Of a DNA stretch of 6,908 nt, positions 5,907-6,908 are shown piece by piece; position 1 is the stretch's first letter, and every line of letters starts with the position of its first letter. The position numbers were made by a program, and so were the translations under genes. This DNA comes from Pseudohongiella sp. (lineage in GTDB: Bacteria; Pseudomonadota; Gammaproteobacteria; Pseudomonadales; Pseudohongiellaceae). The notes beneath the pieces are model-generated. The model was given only the letters and a program-made list of their open reading frames with translations. It was not told where the DNA came from and searched no databases. The stretch lies in contig JAUSPW010000328.1 of assembly GCA_030652635.1 (NCBI GenBank), forward strand, positions 1-6,908, read 5' to 3'.

Positions 5907-6908
5907 CAAAACCATCTCCCTGGTCTTGTTGGGCCTTATTCTTTTCATGCAATTCAGGGCCAGGCTCATCCAGAATCAGATAATGTGGAAGTCTGTCCAG
6001 ATATTTCCACTGCGCGGGATTTTTCCTGATCCAAGTTTCAGCAAGGCTGACAAGTGTCTGAGTAACTCTGGTCACGGCCTTTTCTAAACTTTCACCTGCA
6101 CGTACTTCTGGCAGAAAAGAAGACTCCATGCTGATGCGAGCCTGCCCCGCCTCTTCAAAACACACAAATGGGTAAATCCGGGCGCGCCCCAGGATTGCCA
6201 TCTCCGCGGGACCGCGCACAAAACGCGCGCGGTGCCCAAAAAATGTAACTTCAGTGGTTTCCCCGAAACTGCCCCCAAGATCAAACATGATTGAGAGTGA
6301 CTGGCCGCCTGCTCTGAGCGCTTTGACAATGCTGACCGGGTTGTCTTTACCGTGCAAAAAAACCTGGTGATCACGAGCAACTCCCTGATGCAAATGCTTG
6401 ATCGCTTCTGTTTCACCGTCGCGCCGCAAGGAGATAACTGGGCGTGAGGCCACCAATTCGTCAGCGATACATTTAAACGCGCCAAAAAAATCACCCATAT
6501 GGATGGTGGTCAACACCCTTGAGTCATTGCAGGCACTTGTCATCGCGGAATAATCCGCGCGCTCTGCCCAATAAAAATCTGCGACCAGTGCGTCACTTGC
6601 TGATTTTTGATCAAGGTGTCGCAGGCGTCGAACATAGTTCCAGTACAGGTAGAACTGATGCTGTCGAATCAGACTGGCCGTTCTCTGCTCTGGCTCTTGA
6701 AGAAAATACGACAAGGTATCTACCTTCACCTGCTGATAACTCAGGGCAGCATCCACCTGTGAACGCAAAATTGCCTGAAAACAGGTGAACAAAGACAGGC
6801 AGTGCCGTACGCAAAACAGCGGTGCATTGGACCCTGTCAGAGACCACACCACTTGCTGAGCCTTCAGAGCCAATTTTTCAGGCAGACCAATCGCAGGAAG
6901 TTGTCGAT
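5899..6908 (-). CDS. LpxL/HtrB-fold lysophospholipid acyltransferase-like protein, 5' end outside the window
   Basis: The frame is open to the window edge, giving 335 visible residues; the true start is not seen or may be an internal TTG such as 6873. Family members move acyl chains from acyl-ACP or acyl-CoA onto lipid A precursors or other acceptors at the inner membrane. Supporting features are a strand-turn motif VLTTIHMGDFFGAF aligning with the HX4(D/E) active-site region, the block FFGHRARFVRGPAEMAILGRARIYPFV typical of LpxL relatives, and a C-terminal WIRKNPAQWKYLDRLP resembling the family's P-x-QW region. The candidate catalytic His is codon 6501-6499, but the residue five places on is Phe (codon 6486-6484) where Asp or Glu is expected; an Asp lies three places after the His. 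The sequence TTTTTTT at the motif is in frame on both sides, so a frameshift is not suspected. An 8-base overlap with the HlyD-type gene ties it to the microcin export operon. The acceptor is unknown. Confidence 0.82.
   Translation of the reverse strand, partial: RQLPAIGLPEKLALKAQQVVWSLTGSNAPLFCVRHCLSLFTCFQAILRSQVDAALSYQQVKVDTLSYFLQEPEQRTASLIRQHQFYLYWNYVRRLRHLDQKSASDALVADFYWAERADYSAMTSACNDSRVLTTIHMGDFFGAFKCIADELVASRPVISLRRDGETEAIKHLHQGVARDHQVFLHGKDNPVSIVKALRAGGQSLSIMFDLGGSFGETTEVTFFGHRARFVRGPAEMAILGRARIYPFVCFEEAGQARISMESSFLPEVRAGESLEKAVTRVTQTLVSLAETWIRKNPAQWKYLDRLPHYLILDEPGPELHEKNKAQQDQGDGFDA
5916..5920 (-). promoter_or_regulatory. Ribosome binding site deciding the start of the HlyD-type gene
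   Basis: GGGAG lies inside the end of the acyltransferase gene, 9 bases before the ATG at 5906. The ATG at 5915 directly abuts the same motif, leaving it no usable spacing. Confidence 0.6.

Noticed and set aside
5907..5969. Upstream starts for the HlyD-type gene reaching to 5969.
   Set aside because: They extend deeper into the acyltransferase gene and lack a well-spaced ribosome site; the added residues do not resemble the start of adaptor proteins.

Overview
The window looks like chromosomal or genomic-island DNA of a Gram-negative bacterium, probably a gammaproteobacterium. The evidence is a double-glycine microcin-type peptide with a CvaA/CvaB-like export pair, an LpxL-fold acyltransferase, an AlkK-type fatty acyl-CoA ligase and a secreted MetX-like esterase. 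The genus cannot be fixed from the sequence alone.

Layout. Two genes run rightward: the 3' end of a fatty acyl-CoA ligase (1-470) and, 40 bases later, a MetX-like alpha/beta hydrolase with an N-terminal export signal (511-1719). They converge on a leftward block that fills the rest of the window. In transcription order (right to left) this block is: an LpxL/HtrB-fold acyltransferase cut by the window edge (6908-5899), an HlyD/CvaA-type membrane fusion protein (5906-4674), an ABC exporter with an N-terminal C39 peptidase (4674-2578), an 86-residue double-glycine precursor peptide (2477-2217), and a small three-helix membrane protein (2118-1792). The first three genes overlap by 8 bases and 1 base, so they are almost certainly translationally coupled. 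About 100 bases separate the exporter from the peptide gene, and another 98 separate the peptide gene from the membrane protein gene.

How it works together (inference from family knowledge). The leftward block reads as a complete class II microcin (colicin V-like) unit. The peptide is made with a 15-residue leader ending in Gly-Gly. The C39 domain of the ABC protein would cut after Gly-Gly and pump the 71-residue glycine-rich, cysteine-free peptide through the HlyD-type adaptor and an outer-membrane TolC-type channel, which is not encoded here. The small, AT-rich membrane protein after the peptide is the best candidate for self-immunity. The unusual member is the LpxL-like acyltransferase at the head of the operon. 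It may acylate the peptide or alter the producer's lipids, and its expected HX4(D/E) motif has Phe where the acid should be.

The rightward pair may serve fatty acid or ester metabolism and has no evident tie to the microcin block.
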